5,553 nucleotides of DNA from Thiolapillus brandeum (GTDB lineage Bacteria; Pseudomonadota; Gammaproteobacteria; Chromatiales; Chromatiaceae), in the NCBI GenBank assembly GCA_011051425.1, contig DRLF01000307.1:1-5553 (forward strand), written 5' to 3'. Below, piece after piece: positions 1 to 5,553 of the stretch. The notes under the pieces were generated by a model that did no database searches, had not been told where the DNA came from, and was given only the letters and a program-made list of their open reading frames with translations. The position numbers and the translations under genes were made by a program. The stretch's first letter is position 1; every line of letters starts with the position of its first letter.

Positions 1-96
1 GAGTTCAGGCGCGGCGATCTCATCACCTTTCCCGCGGGCATGAAATGCACCTGGGAGATTCTGGAAGACGTGGAAAAATACTTCGACTTCCAGTGA
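1..96 (+). CDS. Cupin-domain protein, C-terminal fragment (5' end outside window)
   Basis: The frame is open from the first base to the TGA at 94-96 and gives the last 31 residues of a protein. The visible stretch contains RRGDLITFPAGMKCTWEI and ends VEKYFDFQ. The G-D-L-(I/V)-x-F-P-x-G-M-x-C-x-W pattern is typical of the last beta-strands of small RmlC-like cupins of the DUF861/cupin_3 (EutQ-like) type, which usually finish with a K-x-Y/F-x-F tail, as here. Such proteins are about 90-120 residues long and most have no assigned reaction, so no substrate can be given. The metal-binding histidines of the fold would lie in the missing N-terminal part. djlA starts 91 nt downstream on the same strand, with no clear terminator between them, so read-through is possible. 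The family call rests on a short motif only. Confidence 0.75.
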   Translation, partial: EFRRGDLITFPAGMKCTWEILEDVEKYFDFQ

Positions 97-187
97 CAAG
101 AGGCATTATCACAGTGAAACCTGCACCATCGGCCAGCAGCACCGGACTACAGTTGTCGGGTGACAGACTATCTTCGGGGAACAACAC

Positions 188-991
188 ATGAGCTGGTGGG
201 GAAAACTGGCCGGCGGCGCATTCGGCTTCATGCTGGGCGGCCCCCTGGGCGCACTGCTGGGCGCCGTCCTGGGGCACAACCTGGACAAGGGCCTGCAGGG
301 GCTGGACATGGAAGCCTCCTCGGCCTCTCCGCAAGAACAGGAACGCATACAGACCGCCTTTTTCACCGCCACCTTTTCGGTGATGGGCCATCTGGCCAAG
401 GCCGATGGCCGGGTATCGCCCGAGGAAATCGCCCAGGCCCGGGCCGTGATGGCGCACATGAACCTGGACGCGGACATGCGCCGTGCCGCCATCGACCTGT
501 TCAACCAGGGCAAGCAGCAGGGCTTTCCCCTCGACGGTGTGTTGCAGCAGTTCCGCCAGGAATGCCGCCGGCGCACCACGCTGATCCAGATGTTCATGGA
601 GATCCAGATCCAGGCCGCCTATGCCGACGGGCGTCTGGACCCGGCCGAAGACCGGCTGCTGCTCCATATCAGCGGCAAGCTGGGTATTCCGGAATTCATC
701 TACCGCCAGCTGGAACGCATGATCCGCGCCCAGATGAACTTTGGCGACAGTGGCAGGGGTCACCAGCCCAAATCCGGCCCTTCCTTGGCTGATGCCTATG
801 CCGTGCTCAATATCAGCGCGGACGCCAGCGATGCCGAGGTCAAGAAGGCCTACCGCCGCCTCACCAGCCAGCATCATCCCGACAAGCTCGTCGCCAAAGG
901 CCTGCCCGAGGAAATGATGCAGATCGCCGCCAAGAAGACCCACGAGATCCGCCAGGCCTACGAGATCATCAAGGAGGCGCGGGGATTTTGA
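188..991 (+). CDS. djlA: DjlA, membrane-anchored DnaJ-like co-chaperone
   Basis: The product is 267 residues, close to E. coli DjlA (about 271). It has the three-part DjlA layout. Residues about 5-30 are a glycine-rich hydrophobic anchor beginning MSWWGKLAGG. Residues about 50-180 are an all-helical TerB-like domain (FSVMGHLAKADGRVS and MEIQIQAAYADGRLDP, the two acidic-loop repeats). Residues about 201-266 are a C-terminal J-domain with the HPD motif at 230-232, followed by KLVAKGLPEEMM. In this family the J-domain faces the cytoplasm and stimulates the ATPase of DnaK; in E. coli DjlA is tied to envelope stress and capsule (Rcs) signalling. A GGGGA Shine-Dalgarno at 176-180, seven bases before the ATG, supports the start, as does the short N-terminus matching E. 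coli. mutS follows after 30 nt on the same strand. Nothing is truncated or missing. Confidence 0.96.
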   Translation: MSWWGKLAGGAFGFMLGGPLGALLGAVLGHNLDKGLQGLDMEASSASPQEQERIQTAFFTATFSVMGHLAKADGRVSPEEIAQARAVMAHMNLDADMRRAAIDLFNQGKQQGFPLDGVLQQFRQECRRRTTLIQMFMEIQIQAAYADGRLDPAEDRLLLHISGKLGIPEFIYRQLERMIRAQMNFGDSGRGHQPKSGPSLADAYAVLNISADASDAEVKKAYRRLTSQHHPDKLVAKGLPEEMMQIAAKKTHEIRQAYEIIKEARGF

Positions 992-1021
992 TCTTGCCCA
1001 ACGCATCCAGGCAAACCACCC

Positions 1022-3586
1022 ATGCCTGCTAAAACCGCGCATACACCCATGATGCAGCAATATCTGCGCATCAAGGCCGAGCATCCGGACATGCTGGTGT
1101 TCTACCGCATGGGGGATTTCTACGAACTCTTCTACGGCGACGCGGAAAAAGCCGCGCGGCTCCTGGACATCACGCTCACCTCCCGGGGAAAGTCTGCAAG
1201 CAAGCCCATCCCCATGGCGGGCATTCCCTACCATGCGGCGGAAAACTACCTGGCCCGGCTTATCCGGCAGGGGGAATCGGTGGCCATCTGCGAACAGACC
1301 GGTGATCCCGCCACCAGCAAGGGGCCGGTGGAGCGCAAGGTGGTGCGCATCGTCACACCCGGCACGGTCACCGACGAGGCCTTGCTGGAGGAGCGCCAGG
1401 ACAACCTGCTGGCCGCCCTGTGGGAACACAAGGGCCGTCATGGCCTGGCCGCCCTCAACCTGGGCAGCGGGCGCTTCACGGTGCAGGAACTGAACGACGC
1501 CGAGGCACTGGCAGGTGAGCTCGAAAGACTCAAACCCGCCGAGTTGTTGCTGGAAGAAGACACCTCCCTGCCCGCCGGGACACCCGGCCGTTACAACATC
1601 ACCCACCGGCCCGCCTGGCATTTCGATCCCGACACGGCACGGCAACTGCTGCGGAAACAGTTCGGCACCCAGGACCTGTCCGGCTTCGGCGTCGATGGAC
1701 TGGACCTGGCCATCATGGCGGCCGGCGCCTTGCTGCAGTACGTACAGGACACCCAGCAGGCCGCCCTGCCCCATGTCACCGGGCTGCGCGTGGAATACCG
1801 GGACGATGCCCTGATCATCGATGCGGCCACCCGGCGCAACCTGGAGATCGATCAGTCCCAGTCAGGCCAGAAACAGCATTCCCTGGCCGGCCTGCTCGAC
1901 CACACGGCCACTGCCATGGGCAGCCGCATGTTGCGCCGCTGGATAAACCGGCCCCTGCGCGATGGTGCTGCCATTCGCGACCGCCATGATGCCATCGAAG
2001 AACTGCTGGAAGCCGGCCACCTGTCCGGGCTGCAGCAACTGCTTTCCGGCATCGGCGACATCGAAAGGATACTGGCGCGCATCGCCCTGAAGACCGCGCG
2101 TCCCCGGGATCTGGCCACCCTGCGTGATTCCCTGGCGCTGCTCCCGGATATCCAGTCTCTGATCACTGACTGTCATTCACCCCTGCTCCGCACCCTGTCC
2201 GCCGATGCCGGCCGGCACCCGGACCTGGTGGACCTGCTGCAAAGGGCCATCAAGGAAAACCCGCCGGTGCTCATCCGCGACGGTGGCGTACTCGCCGAAG
2301 GCTGGGATACCCAGCTGGACGAGCTGCGCAACCTTTCCCGCAATGCAGACCAGTTCCTGCTGGACCTGGAAAGCCGGGAAAAGGAGCGCACGGGCATTGC
2401 ATCACTCAAGGTCAGTTACAACCGTGTTCACGGTTACTACATCGAAATCAGCCGCCAGCATGCCGACGCGGTTCCCGAAGACTATGTACGCCGCCAGACC
2501 CTCAAGTCCGCCGAGCGTTTCATCACCCCCGAGCTGAAGAAATTTGAGGACCAGGTGCTTTCCGCACGGGAGCGCGCCCTGGCGCGGGAGAAGATGCTCT
2601 ACGAAGATCTTCTGGAGCAGCTGCAGCAGGACATTCCCCCCCTGCAGGCCTGCGCGGGCGCTCTGGCGGCCCTGGACGTGCTGGCCAACCTGGCGGAACG
2701 CGCGCTGAGCCTGAACCTGAACCGTCCGCAGATGAGTGAAGAACCCGGCATTCACATCACAGAAGGGCGTCACCCGGTGGTGGAGCAGGCCCTGGACGGG
2801 ACCTTCGTCCCCAACGACCTGCTGTTCAATGACAAACGGCGCATGCTCATCATCACCGGTCCCAACATGGGGGGCAAATCCACTTACATGCGCCAGTGTG
2901 CGGTGATCGTGCTGCTGGCCTGCGCGGGCAGTTTCGTGCCGGCGCGCAATGCCCGCATCGGTCCGGTGGACCGCATCTTCTCCCGCATCGGCGCCTCCGA
3001 CGATCTTGCCGGCGGCCGTTCGACCTTCATGGTGGAAATGGAGGAAACCGCCAACATCCTGCACAACGCCACGCAGCAATCCCTGGTGCTCATGGATGAA
3101 ATCGGACGCGGCACCAGCACCTTCGATGGCCTCTCCCTGGCCTGGGCCTGCGCCGTAGAACTGACGACGCGCATCCAGGCCAACACCCTGTTCGCCACCC
3201 ATTACTTCGAGCTGACCACCCTGCCGGAGGAACATGCCGGCGTGGTGAATGTGCATCTGGATGCGGTGGAGCACGGCGACAGCATCGTCTTCCTTCATGC
3301 GGTCAAGGAGGGACCCGCCAACCAGAGCTACGGACTGCAGGTGGCCGCCCTGGCAGGTGTGCCGGCAGCAGTTATACAGCGCGCGAGGGAACGCCTGCAG
3401 GAACTGGAGAATGCCGCATTGCGTCATGCAGAGTTTCAGATGCCACAACTGTCCCTGCAGCTGACGCCAGAGCCTGCACCTGTGAATACAGCACTGAGCG
3501 ACATGCTGGAAGAGACAGACCCGGACGAACTCACGCCCAGAGAGGCGCTGGAAACACTCTATCGGCTGAAAGCACTGCTGGACTGA
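1022..3586 (+). CDS. mutS: DNA mismatch repair protein MutS
   Basis: MutS recognises mispaired and small looped bases, then recruits MutL in an ATP-dependent way. At 854 residues it is essentially the E. coli length (853). The N-terminal mismatch-binding domain carries the wedge motif in RMGDFYELF, with F33 and E35. The connector, core and clamp domains fill roughly residues 116-565. The ATPase domain has the Walker A loop GPNMGGKST at 613-621 (K619), STFMVEMEE downstream, Walker [14 protein letters not shown] from 691 (D692, E693) and the conserved histidine in ATHYFEL (H727). QLSLQ at 809-813 sits where E. coli has its beta-clamp-binding QMSLL, and the end ([20 protein letters not shown]) matches the tetramerisation tail. 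The ATG at 1022 is preferred because [15 protein letters not shown] aligns with the E. coli N-terminus; the ribosome-binding site is weak (AGG at 1009-1011). It probably shares a transcript with djlA. All catalytic residues are intact. Confidence 0.99.
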   Translation: MPAKTAHTPMMQQYLRIKAEHPDMLVFYRMGDFYELFYGDAEKAARLLDITLTSRGKSASKPIPMAGIPYHAAENYLARLIRQGESVAICEQTGDPATSKGPVERKVVRIVTPGTVTDEALLEERQDNLLAALWEHKGRHGLAALNLGSGRFTVQELNDAEALAGELERLKPAELLLEEDTSLPAGTPGRYNITHRPAWHFDPDTARQLLRKQFGTQDLSGFGVDGLDLAIMAAGALLQYVQDTQQAALPHVTGLRVEYRDDALIIDAATRRNLEIDQSQSGQKQHSLAGLLDHTATAMGSRMLRRWINRPLRDGAAIRDRHDAIEELLEAGHLSGLQQLLSGIGDIERILARIALKTARPRDLATLRDSLALLPDIQSLITDCHSPLLRTLSADAGRHPDLVDLLQRAIKENPPVLIRDGGVLAEGWDTQLDELRNLSRNADQFLLDLESREKERTGIASLKVSYNRVHGYYIEISRQHADAVPEDYVRRQTLKSAERFITPELKKFEDQVLSARERALAREKMLYEDLLEQLQQDIPPLQACAGALAALDVLANLAERALSLNLNRPQMSEEPGIHITEGRHPVVEQALDGTFVPNDLLFNDKRRMLIITGPNMGGKSTYMRQCAVIVLLACAGSFVPARNARIGPVDRIFSRIGASDDLAGGRSTFMVEMEETANILHNATQQSLVLMDEIGRGTSTFDGLSLAWACAVELTTRIQANTLFATHYFELTTLPEEHAGVVNVHLDAVEHGDSIVFLHAVKEGPANQSYGLQVAALAGVPAAVIQRARERLQELENAALRHAEFQMPQLSLQLTPEPAPVNTALSDMLEETDPDELTPREALETLYRLKALLD

Positions 3587-3598
3587 ACTGCGTTGCCC

Positions 3599-4366
3599 CT
3601 ATTCAGGCGTACCCAGCATGGGCCTCGCCAGCACCACGGAGATATTGTCCCGCCCGCCAGCATCCATGGCAGCCTGTACCAGCACCTTGGCGCGGCTTTC
3701 CAGTGACAGCTCTTCCCGGCTCATCAGCTGCTGGATCTGGCTTTCCTTCAGAGGCCCGGTAAGGCCGTCACTGCAGAACAGGAACAGGTCGTCCCGGCAC
3801 ACCGCCGCCTCGTTCACATCCACGTTGATCTCTACGGTAAAGCCCAGGCTGCGGGTCAGTACGTTCTCTCCCACGCCGGCTTCCTTCGCTTCGCCCCGGT
3901 TGGGAAAGATGCCGTGGTCCAGCACTTCCTGGATCAGGGAATGATCCCGCGTCAGTTGCATGAGCCGGTCATTGCGCAAGAGGTAGATGCGCGAATCACC
4001 CACGTGTGCATAAAAAATCCGGTCTTCGTGGAACAGCGCCAGCACCAGTGTGGTGCCCATACCATCGAGTTCCTGCTTGCTCTTGGCCAGGGTATAGACA
4101 GACTGGATTGCGCGTTCCACCGCTTCGCCGAGATGCATGAGGCATTGCATGGTATCCATGTTGCCAAAGCGCTGCGCATGACGCAGTTCTTCCACAGCGA
4201 CTTCCACGGCCACCTCCGCCGCCACTTCACCGGCAAGATGCCCACCCATGCCGTCAGCAAGGGCAACGATACCCTGTTCCGCCATGACGAACAGGTAGTC
4301 TTCGTTGGTTTTTCGCACCAGCCCCACATCGGAGGCGCAGGCCGTATGCAGCGGAATCGCACTCAT
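3599..4366 (-). CDS. PP2C-family serine/threonine protein phosphatase
   Basis: This is a 255-residue single-domain protein, the usual size of bacterial Stp/PrpC-type PPM phosphatases, which remove phosphate from Ser/Thr using two Mn/Mg ions. The family motifs occur in order: VRKTNEDY (residues 17-24, with N21-E22-D23), ADGMGGH (37-43, metal ligand D38), GMGTT (102-106), HVGDSR (121-126), LTRDHS (138-143), LTRSLG (170-175), CSDGL (198-202, D200) and GGRDNIS (237-243, D240). No signal peptide, membrane segment, FHA or sensor domain is seen, so it should be cytoplasmic. The ATG lies only 6 nt after the dsbC stop with no clear Shine-Dalgarno, which suggests translation coupled to dsbC. No partner kinase gene is in the window, so the substrate is unknown. 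The stop lies 12 nt from the mutS stop, tail to tail. Confidence 0.96.
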   Translation of the reverse strand: MSAIPLHTACASDVGLVRKTNEDYLFVMAEQGIVALADGMGGHLAGEVAAEVAVEVAVEELRHAQRFGNMDTMQCLMHLGEAVERAIQSVYTLAKSKQELDGMGTTLVLALFHEDRIFYAHVGDSRIYLLRNDRLMQLTRDHSLIQEVLDHGIFPNRGEAKEAGVGENVLTRSLGFTVEINVDVNEAAVCRDDLFLFCSDGLTGPLKESQIQQLMSREELSLESRAKVLVQAAMDAGGRDNISVVLARPMLGTPE

Positions 4367-4372
4367 GGAAAA

Positions 4373-5122
4373 CTAAGGTTTTTGCTCTGCAATTTTGGAA
4401 TCCAGTAACTTGCGCAGGCGTGCGGGTGGAATATACCCGGGAAGCAGCTCACCGTTTTCCAGTACCAGCGCCGGCGTCCCCGTCACGCCAACGATCTGCC
4501 CAAGGGCATAATGATCCGCCACGGGATTGGCGCAGTTTTTCGGTGCAGGCGTCTTGCCCTGCTTGGCTTCACTGAGTGCCTTTTTCCTGTCATCGGCGCA
4601 CCACACTGACACTGCCTTGCGCCCGGAATCACTGTTCAGGCCAGCTCGCGGATAGAACAGGTAACGCACGCGAATACCCTGCTTGTTGTATTCATCGATC
4701 TGGGAATGCAGCTTGCGGCAGTAGCCACAGTCGATATCGGTGAACACGCTGATGGTGTGCTTCAAACCGGCATCGCCGAAGATGATCATGTTGTCCTCTC
4801 CCACGGCGTCGATAAGTTTCTTGCGCGCCTGGGCTACCTTGGCTTCGGTCAGATTCTGTCCGGTCTCGATATCCGTCATCTGCCCCTGGATGAAATAGCG
4901 GCCATTGGCAGACACATAGTAAAGGCGCGCACCGATCAGCACTTCATACAGACCCGGCACAGGAGAAGCTTCTATGCTGTCCGGCGAGATATCGCCCAGC
5001 CGTTTGGACAGCTCGGCACGCACTTTTTCAATGGCCGGGTCCGGTGCAGCGGCCAAGGAAACGCCTGTAGCCAGCACCAGCAACAGAAGCAGTACAGCAG
5101 AAATCGACGGTCGGTATCGCAT
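4373..5122 (-). CDS. dsbC: DsbC, periplasmic thiol:disulfide interchange protein (disulfide isomerase)
   Basis: DsbC is a V-shaped periplasmic homodimer that reshuffles wrong disulfides and is kept reduced by DsbD. From the ATG at 5122 the product is 249 residues. A signal peptide comes first: MRYRP, then a leucine-rich core (about 8-24) and an AAA-type cleavage site near 24-26. Residues about 27-90 resemble the N-terminal dimerisation domain (LYYVSANGRYFIQGQM). The thioredoxin-like domain has the active site DCGYC (C132, C135), the cis-proline in GTP (P217) and two further cysteines, C175 and C197, matching the structural disulfide of E. coli DsbC. The same frame stays open to a TTG at 5197 (25 more residues), but that would put a long non-hydrophobic stretch before the signal peptide, so 5122 is preferred. 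No strong Shine-Dalgarno precedes either start. It is followed closely by the PP2C gene, a likely operon. Confidence 0.95.
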   Translation of the reverse strand: MRYRPSISAVLLLLLVLATGVSLAAAPDPAIEKVRAELSKRLGDISPDSIEASPVPGLYEVLIGARLYYVSANGRYFIQGQMTDIETGQNLTEAKVAQARKKLIDAVGEDNMIIFGDAGLKHTISVFTDIDCGYCRKLHSQIDEYNKQGIRVRYLFYPRAGLNSDSGRKAVSVWCADDRKKALSEAKQGKTPAPKNCANPVADHYALGQIVGVTGTPALVLENGELLPGYIPPARLRKLLDSKIAEQKP

Positions 5123-5254
5123 AGTTTTCAGGTATCCATTTTGGGGGAACAAAGAACGGGGAGAGGGCACATCCTCTGCGCCAGAAACGAACGGCAACTT
5201 CCAGTGAACGGTAGCCTTGAGGCACTATTAACCCCGCGACCAAATATGTCGTCC

Positions 5255-5357
5255 TCAGTGCTTCAAACAGGACGCGTATCAAGGCGCGGCTTGCAGGCAA
5301 TGGCAAGCCCTTGTCAAAAGCCGCAACACCGATACGCGTCCTGTTTGAAGCACCTGA
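5255..5357. repeat. Long inverted repeat 1 (23-bp perfect arms, 50-nt interior)
   Basis: Positions 5258-5280 are the exact reverse complement of 5331-5353, 23 of 23 bases, beginning GTGCTTCAAACAGG on the left and ending CCTGTTTGAAGCAC on the right. With C5354 bulged out, three more pairs form (TCA 5255-5257 with TGA 5355-5357). After a 5x6-nt internal loop the interior continues with GCGGCTT (5286-5292) paired to AAGCCGC (5318-5324), and TGGCAA (5301-5306) can pair with TTGTCA (5311-5316) across a GCCC loop, with one G-U pair. An alternative inner stem pairs 5288-5294 with 5303-5309. A 23-bp perfect palindrome this close does not arise by chance. It is too long, and lacks an adjacent T-run, for a simple terminator. 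Its family is unknown to me. Confidence 0.93.
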
Positions 5358-5377
5358 CCAATTGATAATACAAGAAA

Positions 5378-5477
5378 GGCCGCCCTGTCTGCGCTGGTGG
5401 GCTGCGTTATCAACACTTGCTGTAGAATGACTACAGCGGCGTATTGATGCCTTGCCACCAGCGCAGACAGGGCGGCT
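5378..5477. repeat. Long inverted repeat 2 (22-bp perfect arms, 54-nt interior)
   Basis: Positions 5379-5400 are the exact reverse complement of 5455-5476, 22 of 22 bases (left arm starts GCCGCCCTGTCTGCGC); a G-U pair at 5378/5477 extends it. The interior holds ATCAA (5409-5413) facing TTGAT (5444-5448), then a perfect 7-bp hairpin GCTGTAG-AATGA-CTACAGC (5419-5437). The build is thus almost the same as the preceding palindrome: 96 versus 98 nt overall and 50 versus 54 nt inside, with a nested hairpin in each. On the minus strand the stem is followed by CTTTCTT, and on the plus strand five Ts occur at 5488-5492, 11 nt past the stem. Neither is the tight U-tract of a standard intrinsic terminator. 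Identity is unknown; a palindromic mobile element or a structured RNA are the main options. Confidence 0.93.
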
Positions 5478-5498
5478 GAGGGCGATATTTTTAGTGGC

Positions 5499-5528
5499 CG
5501 GGTTAATTAAGGTTTGTAATACAACCCG
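5499..5528 (+). terminator. Possible weak intrinsic terminator hairpin
   Basis: CGGGTT (5499-5504) pairs with AACCCG (5523-5528). After a small 1x2 internal loop, ATTA (5506-5509) pairs with TAAT (5517-5520), closing a 7-nt loop. The stem is followed by ACTTTTCC, so a short T-run of four begins 2 nt after it, as expected for a plus-strand terminator, but the T-run is short and interrupted. If it works, it would end a plus-strand transcript that includes the two long palindromes. It could also simply be a third structural element of the same cluster. Confidence 0.3.
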
Positions 5529-5553
5529 ACTTTTCCGGTAGTGCTGCAAAAGC

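Larger units (their letters stand above)
5123..5553. other. Gene-free upstream region of dsbC, rich in inverted repeats
   Basis: This 431-nt stretch shows no credible protein gene on either strand. Its only long open frame (minus strand, from the right edge through to 5028, inside dsbC) reads through both palindromes, overlaps the dsbC signal-peptide region out of frame and has no recognisable domain. The part next to dsbC (5123-5254) is an ordinary leader with only a small 5-bp hairpin (AGAGG at 5162-5166 with CCTCT at 5173-5177). The rest is dominated by two long inverted repeats and one shorter hairpin, listed separately. I found no convincing sigma-70 promoter for dsbC; the promoter must lie here or beyond the right edge. 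Confidence 0.7.

Noticed and set aside
85..96. ACTTCCAGTGA occurring both at the cupin stop (86-96) and near 5197-5207
   Set aside because: A few 11-nt repeats are expected by chance in 5.5 kb; the flanks do not match.
23..1774. 583-codon open frame on the minus strand across djlA and the first part of mutS
   Set aside because: It is antisense to two strongly supported genes, has low-complexity Gly/Gln/Val-rich content with no domain I recognise, and is expected from codon bias in GC-rich genes.
2402..3448. 348-codon open frame on the minus strand inside mutS
   Set aside because: It is a shadow of the MutS ATPase-domain coding sequence, with no independent start signal or recognisable motif.
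4706..5365. 219-codon plus-strand open frame antisense to dsbC
   Set aside because: It covers the dsbC coding sequence and the leader and runs through palindrome 1; the translation shows no domain, and dsbC on the other strand is certain.
5364..5369. GATAAT as a -10 promoter box between the two palindromes
   Set aside because: No acceptable -35 hexamer lies 16-18 nt upstream (the sequence there is around CTGTTT), so it is not listed as a promoter.
5255..5477. Palindromes as integron attC sites
   Set aside because: The sizes fit, but the RYYYAAC and GTTRRRY core motifs are absent from the ends and no cassette genes or integrase are seen.
5255..5477. Palindromes as a short CRISPR array
   Set aside because: The two units are not direct repeats of one sequence, there is no regular spacer pattern, and no cas gene is present.
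5028..5549. 173-codon minus-strand open frame through both palindromes and into the dsbC 5' end
   Set aside because: It starts at a TTG near the window edge, overlaps the dsbC signal peptide out of frame and encodes both arms of each palindrome; nothing in it resembles a known protein. An upstream extension past the window cannot be excluded.

Overview
The window reads as ordinary, fairly GC-rich gammaproteobacterial chromosome. MutS, DjlA and DsbC all look like close relatives of their E. coli counterparts: DjlA has the same membrane-anchor/TerB/J-domain order and a near-identical HPDKLVAKGLP stretch, and MutS keeps the [10 protein letters not shown] start and LTP.(E/Q)AL..(L/I)YRLK end. I cannot assign a genus. 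A free-living, possibly sulfur-oxidising or otherwise environmental gammaproteobacterium is a guess.

Layout. Positions 1-96 hold the 3' end of a small cupin-type gene on the plus strand. After a 91-nt gap come djlA (188-991) and mutS (1022-3586), both plus strand, 30 nt apart and probably co-transcribed. mutS runs tail to tail, with 12 nt between stops, into a minus-strand pair: dsbC (start 5122, end 4373) followed after 6 nt by a PP2C-type Ser/Thr phosphatase (4366-3599). So DNA mismatch repair and a membrane co-chaperone face a unit combining periplasmic disulfide isomerisation with cytoplasmic protein dephosphorylation.

The last 431 nt (5123-5553) contain no convincing gene and are the most unusual part of the window. 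Upstream of dsbC lie two consecutive long inverted repeats: 5258-5353 with 23-bp perfect arms, and 5379-5476 with 22-bp perfect arms. Their interiors are 50 and 54 nt, each can form a smaller nested hairpin, and they are 25 nt apart. Their arms share an 11-nt motif (CGYCCTGTYTG) in inverted relation. A third, shorter hairpin followed by a T-run lies at 5499-5528. The two large palindromes look like related units, such as small palindromic mobile elements or structured RNA/DNA sites, but I cannot name a known family. No recombinase, reverse transcriptase or other effector gene is visible in the window to go with them.
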